Source: Lewinella sp. W8 (GTDB lineage: Bacteria; Bacteroidota; Bacteroidia; Chitinophagales; Saprospiraceae). From it: a stretch of 64,000 bases of DNA. The position numbers and the translations under genes were made by a program. The stretch is taken from NCBI RefSeq assembly GCF_004375085.3, contig NZ_SNAQ03000011.1:124001-188000 (forward strand). Reading direction: 5' to 3'. The notes beneath the pieces were generated by a model. The model saw nothing but the letters and a program-made list of their open reading frames with translations, did no database searches and was not told the origin of the DNA. Below are positions 23,855-31,671 of the stretch, one piece after another (position 1 is the first letter of the stretch; every line of letters begins with the position of its first letter).

Positions 23855-25015
23855 TTAACGATATTTTACTTTGGATAACCGTACCGTTCTGGCGGCATCG
23901 TCACCCCGTTTGACGGTGAGCTGTACGCTTTCTTCCCGATGGAAATCGTAGCCGTTGAGGTAGCCGGCACAGTCGCCCGTGAGGTCACTGATGGGGCGTC
24001 CGTTGATCTGCAGGACGACGTCGCCGGAAGCCAGTTCCGCCCGGGCGGCGGGGGAATCTTCCAGCACCCACTTGATGATGGTGGCCTCCCCGATTCTGGC
24101 GATATCGAAGCCGAACGTATCGTAGCCCGGGGCTTTGGCCGCTTCGGGATAGGGCTTAAAGTGCCACCATCCCTTTTGGTAATCGAGGGTGACGATACCG
24201 TAGCGCAGGACGTCGGCCCCGATGCGCGGTTCGGTTACTTTGGAGAGGTCAGCGTAGAAATTCCGGAAGCTGGTTCCGGCCATCACCAGTTCGTCCACCT
24301 TCACGGCGTAGCGGGTGGTGGTGGGAGGAACGTCCTGACTGATGCCGAAGGAAAAAATGCCCCGGAAGACGAGGACCTTTGCGGGATTTTTGGCCCGAAT
24401 GGCTTCGGCCTGATCCGTGCGGTAGCTGAAGAAATCTCCGGAGCCGGAATCGAATTCGACGTAGGTATTTTTTCCGTCGAGCTTGAGCCTGACGTCGGGA
24501 AGTCCCCGGCGGCTGAGGCGCATTTTCGTGCGGTCGTGTCCGGTTAGGTCCAGAGCGTCCCGCCGGGTGGTCATCCGCAGGCGTCGTTGGGCGTAGTCAA
24601 ACTGCAGGAGGATGTCGTCAAAGAAGTCCCGTCCGATCATGCCGTCGGCCTCCAGGCAGTTGGAGGGGTAGCGTTCCAGGACGTCGTCGAGAAAAGCCCG
24701 GCGGTCTTTAAAGTGCCAGTTGCCGATGGCCAGGTCGGGCACGATGGCCGTGGGGATTTCTTTTTCTACCCGGTTGATGTCCGAAATCAGAAAGGGAGCA
24801 CCGGCGGGCAGCTGATGCCGCTCCTGAAGTCTTGGCGCTACGCCCAGAATACCGCCCGTATCCAGAATGAAGCGGTAGGACTGCTCCCCAACGGTAACGG
24901 GAACGATGACCTTGTTTTTGACCAACTCGAAGGGAATCCAGCCGCTGTCCTGATCGGGTTGGGCGGGCAGGGTACTCCACAGAAAAAGGAAAAGCAGTGA
25001 TAGGAGTCGGTGCAT
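23855..25015 (-). CDS. Secreted retropepsin-like aspartyl protease with PDZ domain
   Basis: The 386-residue protein has a signal peptide (about 1-18, STLPAQ) and two retropepsin-like halves: VTVGEQSYRFILDTGGILGVA (D52-T-G) with GMIGRDFF as the flap-following motif, and KLDGKNTYVEFDSGSGDFFSY (D193-S-G) with RIGADVLRYGIVTLDYQ. A C-terminal PDZ domain (about 300-386) reads IIKWVLEDSPAARAELASGDVVLQINGRPISDLT. Two Asp motifs in one chain would allow an intramolecular active site like that of pepsins, although the second has DSG. It should be periplasmic. It is encoded just upstream of the DUF1080 lipoprotein in the same direction (30-bp gap). Confidence 0.85.
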   Translation of the reverse strand: MHRLLSLLFLFLWSTLPAQPDQDSGWIPFELVKNKVIVPVTVGEQSYRFILDTGGILGVAPRLQERHQLPAGAPFLISDINRVEKEIPTAIVPDLAIGNWHFKDRRAFLDDVLERYPSNCLEADGMIGRDFFDDILLQFDYAQRRLRMTTRRDALDLTGHDRTKMRLSRRGLPDVRLKLDGKNTYVEFDSGSGDFFSYRTDQAEAIRAKNPAKVLVFRGIFSFGISQDVPPTTTRYAVKVDELVMAGTSFRNFYADLSKVTEPRIGADVLRYGIVTLDYQKGWWHFKPYPEAAKAPGYDTFGFDIARIGEATIIKWVLEDSPAARAELASGDVVLQINGRPISDLTGDCAGYLNGYDFHREESVQLTVKRGDDAARTVRLSKVKYR

Positions 25016-25135
25016 GAGGGTCGGGGTCGTTAACGGAGAAACGAATGTAGGTCGGGAGATGTTTCTCCTGGCGAAATCGGTGTTTTCACTTACCCTTACC
25101 CGCTTTACCCGCCGATCATCTCCGGAGGAACGCCG

Positions 25136-26758
25136 TCAGTCGTGAACGACAAGCTTCCCCGAGACTAGGACCTGCGTACCCCGGGTAAGTTGAAGCAGAT
25201 AATTCCCCGGCACCAGTTTTTCTTTATGCTGCCATTCCAACTGATGGTCGCCAACGGAAAGGGGAGCAAGGGCTTTGCTGGCGATACGTTGCCCCAGCAG
25301 ATCATAGACGCTTAACTGGACGTGTTGAAGCGGTTCGCGCGTAGAGAAAGTAATGCGGAAGCTTCCCTGGTTGGGATTGGGGTACACCCGGAACCCGGAT
25401 ACGGTCGGCCCAGCGTCGGGATGAAGGGCGGTGGAAGTGGTGTTGTGGAGGTAGACGGCGTAGGCCCGGTTGTGGGCATCACTCTGGGTGCCGTCATTCA
25501 CGAAAAAGATATTCTCCGCACTGCTCCGGATTCCTCCGAAAATATACCCCAGCAGCAAGCTGTCTCCCGGAGCAACGTTCAGGTCATCCATTCGGATTAC
25601 GCCGTTGGGGAAGGTAGGAAGGTCTTCCCGGGGGATAAATTCCGCGCCGGCCCCCAGAAAGGCGGGCAGCTGCTGGGTAAGGGGGACTTCTTCCATTTCG
25701 CCGGAAGCCATTCGGGTAACCCGGGTGATGGTCTTGACGAAGGGGACGTTATCGTCCTGAATGCGGCCGTTATCTCCCGGATAGAATTGCGCCATCCCGC
25801 CAAAGAACAGTGTGTGCATTTGACCGGCACCTTCCGCGTAAAGGGGGATGGTCGGACAGTGGTAGTGGTTATAGTATTGCAGGAAATCAAAATTGACGGT
25901 GTGTCCACTGCTGTCAATATCTACTGGCTGAAGAAATGGCAAGTCGGCGTCCCGCCGGAATACTCCGGAGAATGCAGTCAGCCCTTCCTCGCCGTTGGGT
26001 AAAATCTGGGGTACCACGTTGTAGTCTCGTCGATGCAGGTGGGCTTCATCGGTCCAGTCCGTAAGGTGCTCAACGGCAATTGTGTCGCCCCCGAACAGGA
26101 GGCTGAATCGGCGAACCTGATCGGTGTACACCTGGGTGAAGCCGGGGCCATGGTCCGGTCCCATTGGATTGTAGCGCCCTTCAAACTTTTGCCCCCCTAC
26201 CAGGTACCAGGTCTCGTAAATTTTCGCGAGCCGTCCCCCGGTAACCGCAAATTTTTCGTCCCTAAGTTGCTGGAATGCCGGTAGGATTGATGTGCCCTCC
26301 TTAACGGCGGCAATGAGGGTGGGAAGGTCGAGCACCGTCAGCGTAGGGAAGGTAGTATGGTCTCCCAGGGACGGACTGTAGCCGTAGCCGCCGATGATCA
26401 ACAGGGTGGTATCCTCCTGATAGAACTCGGGATTTGTGGCACTGAGGGGTTCCCGGAGGTTAGCGGGCAGGCTTGCCAGCGGGGCCGTCCATAACCGATC
26501 GTTGGTGGGGTCAACCACCCAGATGGTCGTGTTATGACCGGCGAGGTCGAAGGCCGCGAAGGGCTGCCGCCGGTGCAGCCCGTCCAGTCGGCCGCCGATA
26601 ATTACCCATTCTCCATTAATTTGACCAAAGGCATAGGACTGAATCCCCCCTAAACCCGTGATGGAAACGGGGGAAAGGCTGAGGTGGTCGGGTGGAAGGT
26701 TCTGCGCGGCAACCAGGAAGGGTACTGCCGAGAGGAGGAGAAACAAAAAGCGCTTCAT
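25136..26758 (-). CDS. Secreted kelch-like protein with T9SS type A sorting domain
   Basis: The 540-residue protein has a signal peptide (residues 1-18, FLVAAQ) and a C-terminal type A T9SS sorting domain (about 455-540: FRVYPNPNQGSFRITFSTREP, VQLSVYDLLGQRI, GNYLLQLTRGTQVLVSGKLVV), so it is exported across the outer membrane. The body (20-440) has repeated beta-blade-like segments with GG pairs (VIIGGRLDG, LLIIGGYGYSP, WYLVGGQKF, LFFGGMAQF, YIFGGIRSS), suggesting a kelch-type beta-propeller. No catalytic motif is evident. T9SS components PorT, PorP and GldB homologues are encoded in the same window. Confidence 0.85.
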   Translation of the reverse strand: MKRFLFLLLSAVPFLVAAQNLPPDHLSLSPVSITGLGGIQSYAFGQINGEWVIIGGRLDGLHRRQPFAAFDLAGHNTTIWVVDPTNDRLWTAPLASLPANLREPLSATNPEFYQEDTTLLIIGGYGYSPSLGDHTTFPTLTVLDLPTLIAAVKEGTSILPAFQQLRDEKFAVTGGRLAKIYETWYLVGGQKFEGRYNPMGPDHGPGFTQVYTDQVRRFSLLFGGDTIAVEHLTDWTDEAHLHRRDYNVVPQILPNGEEGLTAFSGVFRRDADLPFLQPVDIDSSGHTVNFDFLQYYNHYHCPTIPLYAEGAGQMHTLFFGGMAQFYPGDNGRIQDDNVPFVKTITRVTRMASGEMEEVPLTQQLPAFLGAGAEFIPREDLPTFPNGVIRMDDLNVAPGDSLLLGYIFGGIRSSAENIFFVNDGTQSDAHNRAYAVYLHNTTSTALHPDAGPTVSGFRVYPNPNQGSFRITFSTREPLQHVQLSVYDLLGQRIASKALAPLSVGDHQLEWQHKEKLVPGNYLLQLTRGTQVLVSGKLVVHD

Positions 26759-26766
26759 GGGCGGGA

Positions 26767-27330
26767 CTATTGATTCTTACCGCTACAGCAACTTCCTTTA
26801 GCCGCCGAAGACTGTTTCCCACAGGAGGCGGTGGATTCGCCGGATTTTTTGCTGCAGCAACTGGCGGATTGCCCCTTGCCCATACCCTTGCCCTGATGGC
26901 CGCCGCACGACATGGAAGGTGCTGCCTCCTTTTTCTCAAGCGTGGGGTAGCCCTGCCGTACCGGCAGGGCTGCGGCCTGCCATGCAATGATGCCTCCGGC
27001 CAGACTACTTACCGTAGCGTATCCATTTTCCTGAAGCAGTTTAGCGGCCTGGACGCTACGGCGCCCACTCCGGCAAGCCAGGATAACCGGACGATCGGAA
27101 GGGATTTCTGCCAGGCGGCCGGGAAGCTCACTTAGCGGAATGTGGAGGGTGCCGGGGAGATCGTAGGCCAGGTCCGTGACTTCGGGGGATTCCCGCACAT
27201 CGACAAAAGTGGCTCCCATCTCTACCTCAGCGGCTACCTGGGTGACCTCAATGGTGGCGACGTCAAGATCCTGGCCCCAGGCGGTCGTAGCGAAGCCGAG
27301 CAGCAGGATTACGTAGAAGAAAGTTTTCAT
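26767..27330 (-). CDS. Exported rhodanese with Cys-rich C-terminal tail
   Basis: The 187-residue protein has a signal peptide (1-20, TTAWGQ) and a single rhodanese domain (about 22-128: GATFVDVRESPEVTDLAYDLPGTLHIPL, active loop ILACRSGRRS with C86 as the persulfide-bearing cysteine, AGGIIAWQAAALPV). After the domain come about 46 residues rich in Gly, Ser, Lys and Cys, with C142, C158, C159, C170, C181 and C182 in CGGH, SCCSKK, SCGK and SCCSGK contexts. The tail could bind metal ions or carry sulfur, which is inference. It lies 9 bp from the start of the T9SS cargo gene and may be cotranscribed with it. Confidence 0.88.
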   Translation of the reverse strand: MKTFFYVILLLGFATTAWGQDLDVATIEVTQVAAEVEMGATFVDVRESPEVTDLAYDLPGTLHIPLSELPGRLAEIPSDRPVILACRSGRRSVQAAKLLQENGYATVSSLAGGIIAWQAAALPVRQGYPTLEKKEAAPSMSCGGHQGKGMGKGQSASCCSKKSGESTASCGKQSSAAKGSCCSGKNQ

Positions 27331-27344
27331 GGTGGAATTTTTTC

Positions 27345-27352
27345 CAAATGTA
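27345..27352 (-). promoter_or_regulatory. -7 promoter box of the rhodanese gene (TACATTTG)
   Basis: On the minus strand TACATTTG matches TAnnTTTG and lies 14 nt before the rhodanese ATG, implying a short leader. Confidence 0.5.
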
Positions 27353-27462
27353 TCGAAGGTCCGCGGGTAATACCGTGATGACCATCACAATGGACGCTAC
27401 TTATTTGAGTAAGCGGGCAGTAATTTTCCGCGGTGCGTTAGTTGGAGTTTGGCAAATAAAAA

Positions 27463-27485
27463 GCCCCGCCGGTAAGCGGCGGGGC
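27463..27485 (-). terminator. Intrinsic terminator of the tRNA cluster
   Basis: A 9-bp GC-rich stem (GCCCCGCCG at 27463-27471, CGGCGGGGC at 27477-27485) is followed on the minus strand by CTTTTTATTTG. It lies 175 bp downstream of tRNA-Asn. The remaining sequence from 27331 to 27659 is AT-rich and has no gene. Confidence 0.75.
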
Positions 27486-27659
27486 GGCAAAGTTTTCGTG
27501 AATACTTGTTTTGAATTTAAGAAGTCTAAAACATCATGAGATTACGAGGGGACAACACATATAGATACTTAAAGATATGATAATTATATAGAAAAAATCA
27601 AGATGTATGACAACATATTTGAATTTTTAACATAATTGGTGTGGGAACATGTTCTTTTG

Positions 27660-27731
27660 CGGTTCCCGTAGGATTCGAACCTACAACCAACACCTTAACA
27701 AAGTGCCGCTCTGCCGTTGAGCTAGAGAACC
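27660..27731 (-). tRNA. tRNA-Asn (GTT)
   Basis: The minus strand folds as acceptor GGTTCTC/GGGAACC, D arm GCTC...GAGC, anticodon stem GCACT/GGTGT with loop TTGTTAA (anticodon GTT) and T arm GTAGG-TTCGAAT-CCTAC. The discriminator is G, as usual for Asn. CCA is not encoded. Confidence 0.93.
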
Positions 27732-27800
27732 GTGAACGAGCAACCTACCGGTGTTTTTCACCGGGCCACCCGTTATGGGGTAAAATCATCACCTTTCTGG

Positions 27801-27872
27801 CGGTAGCGACGGGAGTCGAACCCGCAACCGTTGGATAGACAATCCAGTGCTCTTCCGTTGAGCTACGCCACC
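27801..27872 (-). tRNA. tRNA-Asp (GTC)
   Basis: Acceptor GGTGGCG/CGCTACC, D arm GCTC...GAGC, anticodon loop TTGTCTA (anticodon GTC), T arm GCGGG-TTCGACT-CCCGT and discriminator G, as expected for Asp. The first anticodon-stem pair is a C:A mismatch (CTGGA against TCCAA). CCA is not encoded. Confidence 0.9.
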
Positions 27873-28034
27873 TTATACCCGTTACGAAGTGGTTTGGGAA
27901 TTTATCACTTGCTCTCCTGATCCCCAGCATCGTTACAAAGCCTCGCCAAAAGATGGGCTTTGCCTACGTTTTGCGCCTTGCTGGAAACCAGGATGGCCGC
28001 GTGCTAATTTCCCCAAACCACTCTGTGCCGGGTA

Positions 28035-28111
28035 TGGTCCCGATGGATGGACTCGAACCACCAGCCTTCCGCGTATCAGGCGGACGCACTAACCGGTTGT
28101 GCTACATCGGA
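28035..28111 (-). tRNA. tRNA-Ile (GAT), with encoded CCA
   Basis: Acceptor TCCGATG/CATCGGG, D arm GCAC...GTGC, anticodon stem TCCGC/GCGGA with loop CTGATAC (anticodon GAT), T arm GGTGG-TTCGAGT-CCATC, and discriminator A followed by CCA. It is the only one of the four whose CCA appears to be encoded. Confidence 0.9.
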
Positions 28112-28269
28112 ATGAGCATCGTTGTACAAATTTTCGCTTTAGTTCCTACCCAGCGTAGCGGTTTTGCTTCGCAGTATTTCATGCTGGGGAGCCCGCCCGG
28201 CCTGACTGGCCAGTCGGACGGGGTTAGGAGAGGAAGAAAGCGCATTTGTACAGCCATGCGATAAATGGG

Positions 28270-28342
28270 TTGGTGCGGTGGGGCTCGAACCCACGACCCA
28301 CGGTTTAAGAGACCGCTACTCTACCAGCTGAGCTACACACCA
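28270..28342 (-). tRNA. tRNA-Lys (CTT)
   Basis: Acceptor TGGTGTG/CGCACCA, D arm GCTC...GAGT, anticodon stem GCGGT/ACCGT with loop CTCTTAA (anticodon CTT), T arm GTGGG-TTCGAGC-CCCAC and discriminator A. It is the first gene of the cluster; spacers to the next tRNAs are about 160, 160 and 70 bp. CCA is not encoded. Confidence 0.92.
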
Positions 28343-28868
28343 GAAATGAAGGGACAGTTCCCGGCCAGAATGGCCGGGGGAGTGTTTACGAATTCGCCGG
28401 AGCATCGTGGCTCCCGGCGGGGGCGGCGCTCGTGCCGCCAGCGTAAGAAATGCGGGGGAAGGATGAAGGTCCGGGCTACTGCACTAAGCCCGGATTGGGA
28501 CTTAGCGATTAATGACGGCCCGGCCAATATCTCGCCGGCAAATCTTCAGATGTTTGTAATTCATCAACATGGTCTGTCGCTTGTCTGGGGGGAGAATGGC
28601 GGGAGGTGACCCAAAAGTTGCGGGGGGTGAAATTTTTTAAAGAAACCCCACTGGGCCGGCGAGTCAGTTTCTGCATCACGTCCCGTTGGACGAGTTCGTT
28701 GGGGGATTTGTGATGCAGCAAGGACAGCACAGAATAATTAAGGACTGACTGAAACCAGCCGGTCGTCGGCCGAAACGCGAGGCACGAGCTGGTTCGTCCG
28801 CCGACCCGAGGCCGCCTAGATCGGGGTGGCGCCAGGAGAAATAGGAGATAAATACTTTCGCCACCTAC
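28343..28868. other. 526-bp intergenic region upstream of the tRNA cluster
   Basis: No gene is convincing on either strand. It should contain the tRNA promoter (not identifiable by eye) and it holds the 46-bp repeat at 28761-28806, 60 bp past the stop of the PhyH-like gene. Confidence 0.65.
28761..28806 (+). repeat. 46-bp palindromic dispersed repeat, copy 2
   Basis: Starts GGTCGTCGGCCGAAACGCG and ends GGTTCGTCCGCCGACC. The central AAACGCGAGGCACGAGCTGG is identical to copies 3 and 4; differences lie in the arms and tend to preserve pairing. Confidence 0.8.
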
Positions 28869-29825
28869 TTACCAGTTGGTCAGGCCCAGCAATTTCTCGC
28901 CCAGCGGGCTCAGGTTGGCGGTAGGGTACTTTTCCCGTTCCCAGTTGCGGGGATCGCCGGGGAAGGCGTAGCCCTCCGGAGCGATGCGGTCCCGCCAGGA
29001 ATTGATGCGCCACTGGCGCAGCGTTTCGTCTTCGGGCTGGGCGGGCATCATGGAGACGTACTGGGCGATCCGGACCTTGTCTCCGCTGTGGTTTGGCCGA
29101 ATGCCGTGGGGCAGCAGGCTGTTGAAGATGAGCAGGTCGCCGGCTTCCAGGGGGACCTTCACGAGTTGGTCCGTAAAGGCGCTGACGTCGGGCTTGAACC
29201 GGTCGCGGTCCGCGGGCTGGCTGAGCTTCCAGGTATCATAGGTGCGGTAGAGTTCGGGAATGCACTGGAAACCACCCTGGGCCGGGTCGGTCTGGTCGTT
29301 GAGGGCCAACACGCCCTGGACGTTCTGGGGCCGGGTTTCGGGGTCGTAATCCCAGTGGATGAAGCCTTGATACGCGTAACCGGGTCGGATGGGGAAATTG
29401 AGGTTCGCCCGGTCGATGGTTACCCAGAGCTTTTCGGTTCCCCACACGTCCACGAAGGCGTCATATACGCGGGGAGACTGTCGGTTGCTCCAGAGCTCCT
29501 GGTGGTTGTAGACTTCCACCATGCCGGTGCCGGCCAGTTCCTTCATCTTCATCTCGGCGCGGGGCGCCGCGTACCAGGTAGTGGGGTCATCGGGCTGCTT
29601 CTCCTCGAACTCCCACAGGAAGGCCGCCGTGGCGGCGGCCCGCTCCCGGGAGATCGCCCCCTTGATGACCACGTAGCCGTGGTGCCGCCAAAATTGCCAG
29701 TCGGCTTCACTGAGCACCCGCAACGGTTGACCGTTGCTCCGGTCGTTCAGGCGGTGGGTGCTACTCTTGGCCGTGGAGGGGTTCCCCGGAATATCGTCGT
29801 GGTTGTGGTCGTGGTGGTTTTGCAT
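28869..29825 (-). CDS. PhyH-family Fe(II)/2-oxoglutarate dioxygenase
   Basis: The 318-residue protein resembles phytanoyl-CoA hydroxylase-type dioxygenases, which couple oxidation of a substrate to decarboxylation of 2-oxoglutarate. The iron facial triad is H157 and D159 (FIHWDYD) plus H240 (LLPHGIRPN), and R252 (KVRIAQY) is the likely 2-oxoglutarate anchor. The N-terminus has an unusual His/Asp-rich stretch (NHHDHNHDD, residues 3-11) that could bind metal. Substrate is unknown; relatives hydroxylate small molecules or natural-product intermediates. No signal peptide and no linked pathway genes. Confidence 0.88.
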   Translation of the reverse strand: MQNHHDHNHDDIPGNPSTAKSSTHRLNDRSNGQPLRVLSEADWQFWRHHGYVVIKGAISRERAAATAAFLWEFEEKQPDDPTTWYAAPRAEMKMKELAGTGMVEVYNHQELWSNRQSPRVYDAFVDVWGTEKLWVTIDRANLNFPIRPGYAYQGFIHWDYDPETRPQNVQGVLALNDQTDPAQGGFQCIPELYRTYDTWKLSQPADRDRFKPDVSAFTDQLVKVPLEAGDLLIFNSLLPHGIRPNHSGDKVRIAQYVSMMPAQPEDETLRQWRINSWRDRIAPEGYAFPGDPRNWEREKYPTANLSPLGEKLLGLTNW

Positions 29826-29875
29826 GATCGATAAACTTAAGCTGAGTTAAGGTAGGGCAATTCAATTAATTGGTG

Positions 29876-29892
29876 GAGACGCTGTGCGTCGA
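29876..29892. repeat. Small hairpin repeat, second copy
   Basis: GAGACGCTGTGCGTCGA is identical to 13831-13847; GACGC/GCGTC forms a 5-bp stem. Confidence 0.5.
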
Positions 29893-30026
29893 ACCTAGAC
29901 CTCGCACTGGGCCCTACATGACCCCAATGCAATTTAGTCATCTCGCCACTTTACTTCTCAGAAACCTTTACCGGGAGCTTTTACATTCTTTTACCCCCCA
30001 AATTTCTTTCCCCTCCGGGAAGCCAA

Positions 30027-30034
30027 TACTTTAG
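30027..30034 (+). promoter_or_regulatory. -7-like box (TACTTTAG) 4 nt before ATG
   Basis: TACTTTAG differs from TAnnTTTG at one position and ends exactly 4 nt before the ATG at 30039. Confidence 0.4.
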
Positions 30035-30038
30035 TTTC

Positions 30039-30920
30039 ATGAAGACTATGACCCTCCCCACGTGCACGATGCTGGCCATCGTGCTCCTCCTGAGCAGCGC
30101 TCTTTGCGGCCAGTTTGACTGGCCTTCCCTCAGTCCTCCGGGGAAATTGACGCAGACCGTCGGACAGGCCACCGTAACCGTCGCCTACGAACGCCCTGCG
30201 GCCCGGGGCCGCAAGATTTTCGGCAGACTGGTCCCCTGGAACGAGGTGTGGCGCACGGGGGCGGGCTACTGCACCCGCATCGGCTTTGATCGGGAAGTCC
30301 GCTTGGGTCAGCAAACGGTACCCGCCGGGAAGTACGCCCTGCTAACCATACCACGACCCGATTACTGGACGATCATCCTCAACCGGGATACCACTCTGTA
30401 CGGAAGCAGAGACTACGATCCGGCCAAAGACGTCATCCGTTTCGACGTGCCCGCCGAGCGGAGCAGCCGCTTCTACGAAAGCCTGACGATTGACGTGGAC
30501 ATCACCCCCAACGACGCGGAAATCTACGTTTCCTGGACGGACCAGACGGTACACTTTCCGCTCGAAACCCGCACCGACCGCCGGGTGATGGAGTACGTTC
30601 GGGACCAGCTACTCCCCGGGAAGGCCACGGACAACGAAGATTACGGCATGGCCGCCGAAGAGCTGTACCTGGCGAAACGGGAAATGAACACGGCCCTGGC
30701 CCTGGCCAGCAAGTACATCGAGGTGGAGCCCCACAGTGGCTGGGGGTACCGTATGAAGGCCGAAATTCTGGCGGCGCAGGGTTATTATGGTCGGGCGATT
30801 GAGACGCTGGATGCGGTGATCAAGATGCGGCTCGCGCATCCCTTTGAGGATGCGCAACAACAGGCCTGGGATCTCGCGGAATGGAGACGGTTGCGCGAGG
30901 CGTATGCGAAGCAACAATGA
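30039..30920 (+). CDS. DUF2911 secreted protein with C-terminal TPR-like region
   Basis: The 293-residue protein has a signal peptide (about 1-24, LLLSSALCGQ) and a DUF2911 domain (about 28-180) with its typical sequence SPPGKLTQTVGQATVTVAYERPAARGRKIFGRLVPWNEVWRTGAG, a KYALLTIPRPDYWTIILN segment and IYVSWTDQTVHFPL. Residues 190-290 are helical and look like two or three TPR units (LALASKYIEVEPHSGWGYRMKAEILAAQGYYGRAIETLDAVIKM). DUF2911 proteins are common secreted Bacteroidota proteins without known function. It is a single gene with long non-coding flanks. Confidence 0.85.
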   Translation: MKTMTLPTCTMLAIVLLLSSALCGQFDWPSLSPPGKLTQTVGQATVTVAYERPAARGRKIFGRLVPWNEVWRTGAGYCTRIGFDREVRLGQQTVPAGKYALLTIPRPDYWTIILNRDTTLYGSRDYDPAKDVIRFDVPAERSSRFYESLTIDVDITPNDAEIYVSWTDQTVHFPLETRTDRRVMEYVRDQLLPGKATDNEDYGMAAEELYLAKREMNTALALASKYIEVEPHSGWGYRMKAEILAAQGYYGRAIETLDAVIKMRLAHPFEDAQQQAWDLAEWRRLREAYAKQQ

Positions 30921-31217
30921 CAATAGGAGACATCCTGAATTGTCATGATGACCCGGTCGCCCGGAACAGATGCCCCGCTGGAGGGAGGTTTAAGGACTTA
31001 GGATTTAGGCGAAAGGACTAGTAGCGGCAAGGCATATGTGGGTTAGCGCAAAGTTGTAACCCTTACCGTAGCGTAGAGTTACGACCGTAGTATGCTTTTT
31101 ACTCTGTGCCCCACGAATACCTTTTTCACCTTTAGGTTTGTGGCCAGTAGTCTGACAGACTACAGACTTATCTTGACTCCCACTTAAGGAAATGTCAAAT
31201 GATTGGAGGCAGGTGGT

Positions 31218-31240
31218 GTTTCCTTTCACCGAAAGGAAAC
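31218..31240. repeat. Perfect 10-bp hairpin, member 1 of a pair
   Basis: GTTTCCTTTC pairs with GAAAGGAAAC around a 3-nt loop (ACC). It is related to the hairpin 109 bp downstream, sharing the preceding GTGGT and the inner CCTTTC/GAAAGG, while the outer pairs differ. Confidence 0.65.
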
Positions 31241-31326
31241 CGAATCAGACTGGGATGACTAAAGGACCTTCCGCGAAAGAATGTGGCCAATCGATCTTGT
31301 ACAATTCTTCCTTCTTTGATGGAGTG

Positions 31327-31349
31327 GTCGCCTTTCGGGGAAAGGCGAC
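31327..31349. repeat. Perfect 10-bp hairpin, member 2 of a pair
   Basis: GTCGCCTTTC pairs with GAAAGGCGAC around a 3-nt loop (GGG). The stem is as perfect as that at 31218-31240 although several base pairs differ. Confidence 0.65.
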
Positions 31350-31584
31350 ACCAAGTGCTTACCCCTTGGATGAGTGATTTCTACCGTAAGGTGATCATGA
31401 TTTTCATAAAGCCCGGAACCTAGGAAAGTTGAATCAAACATTACTGGATAAACTACAAATACCGGAGAGGTATAACGCTAATGCCATCCCAAACATACCT
31501 TGCCGCCTACTGAGGCCCCCAAGATGCACGCGCGATTCCCCCGGAATCGCTGGCCACCCGCCCCGGTGCACGCCGGAAATGACC

Positions 31585-31616
31585 AGAGCGGTACCGAGTT
31601 ACCTCGATACCGCTCT
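31585..31616. repeat. Hairpin repeat, copy 2 (AGCGGTACCGA stem)
   Basis: AGAGCGGTACCGA (31585-31597) pairs with TCGATACCGCTCT (31604-31616) around a 6-nt loop with the same C:A mismatch as the copy at 1367-1394. Confidence 0.65.
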
Positions 31617-31671
31617 ACGGGTCGTGCATGGCCCTTATTGATTGACCTTGCACCTGCGGTGATCGCCCAAA

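Larger units (their letters stand above)
30921..31671. other. 751-bp intergenic region with several hairpins
   Basis: No convincing gene. It holds a short palindrome TAGTCTGACAGACTA (31148-31162), two related 10-bp-stem hairpins (31218-31240, 31327-31349), fragments resembling the MITE interior (GTAGCGGCAAGGCAT near 31021; CGCGATTCC...GGAATCGCTGG near 31531-31553), a hairpin repeat (31585-31616) and a GCACCTGC motif (31650-31657). It may be a graveyard of small mobile elements. Confidence 0.65.

Noticed and set aside
27641-28609. Short plus-strand frames over the tRNA cluster containing GFEPTT-like peptides.
   Set aside because: These are antisense translations of tRNA genes, a familiar false-positive pattern.
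31005-31441. Minus-strand frames at 31005-31229 and 31259-31441 considered as transposase remnants.
   Set aside because: I can place neither in a transposase family; their codons run through hairpins, so they are most likely chance frames.
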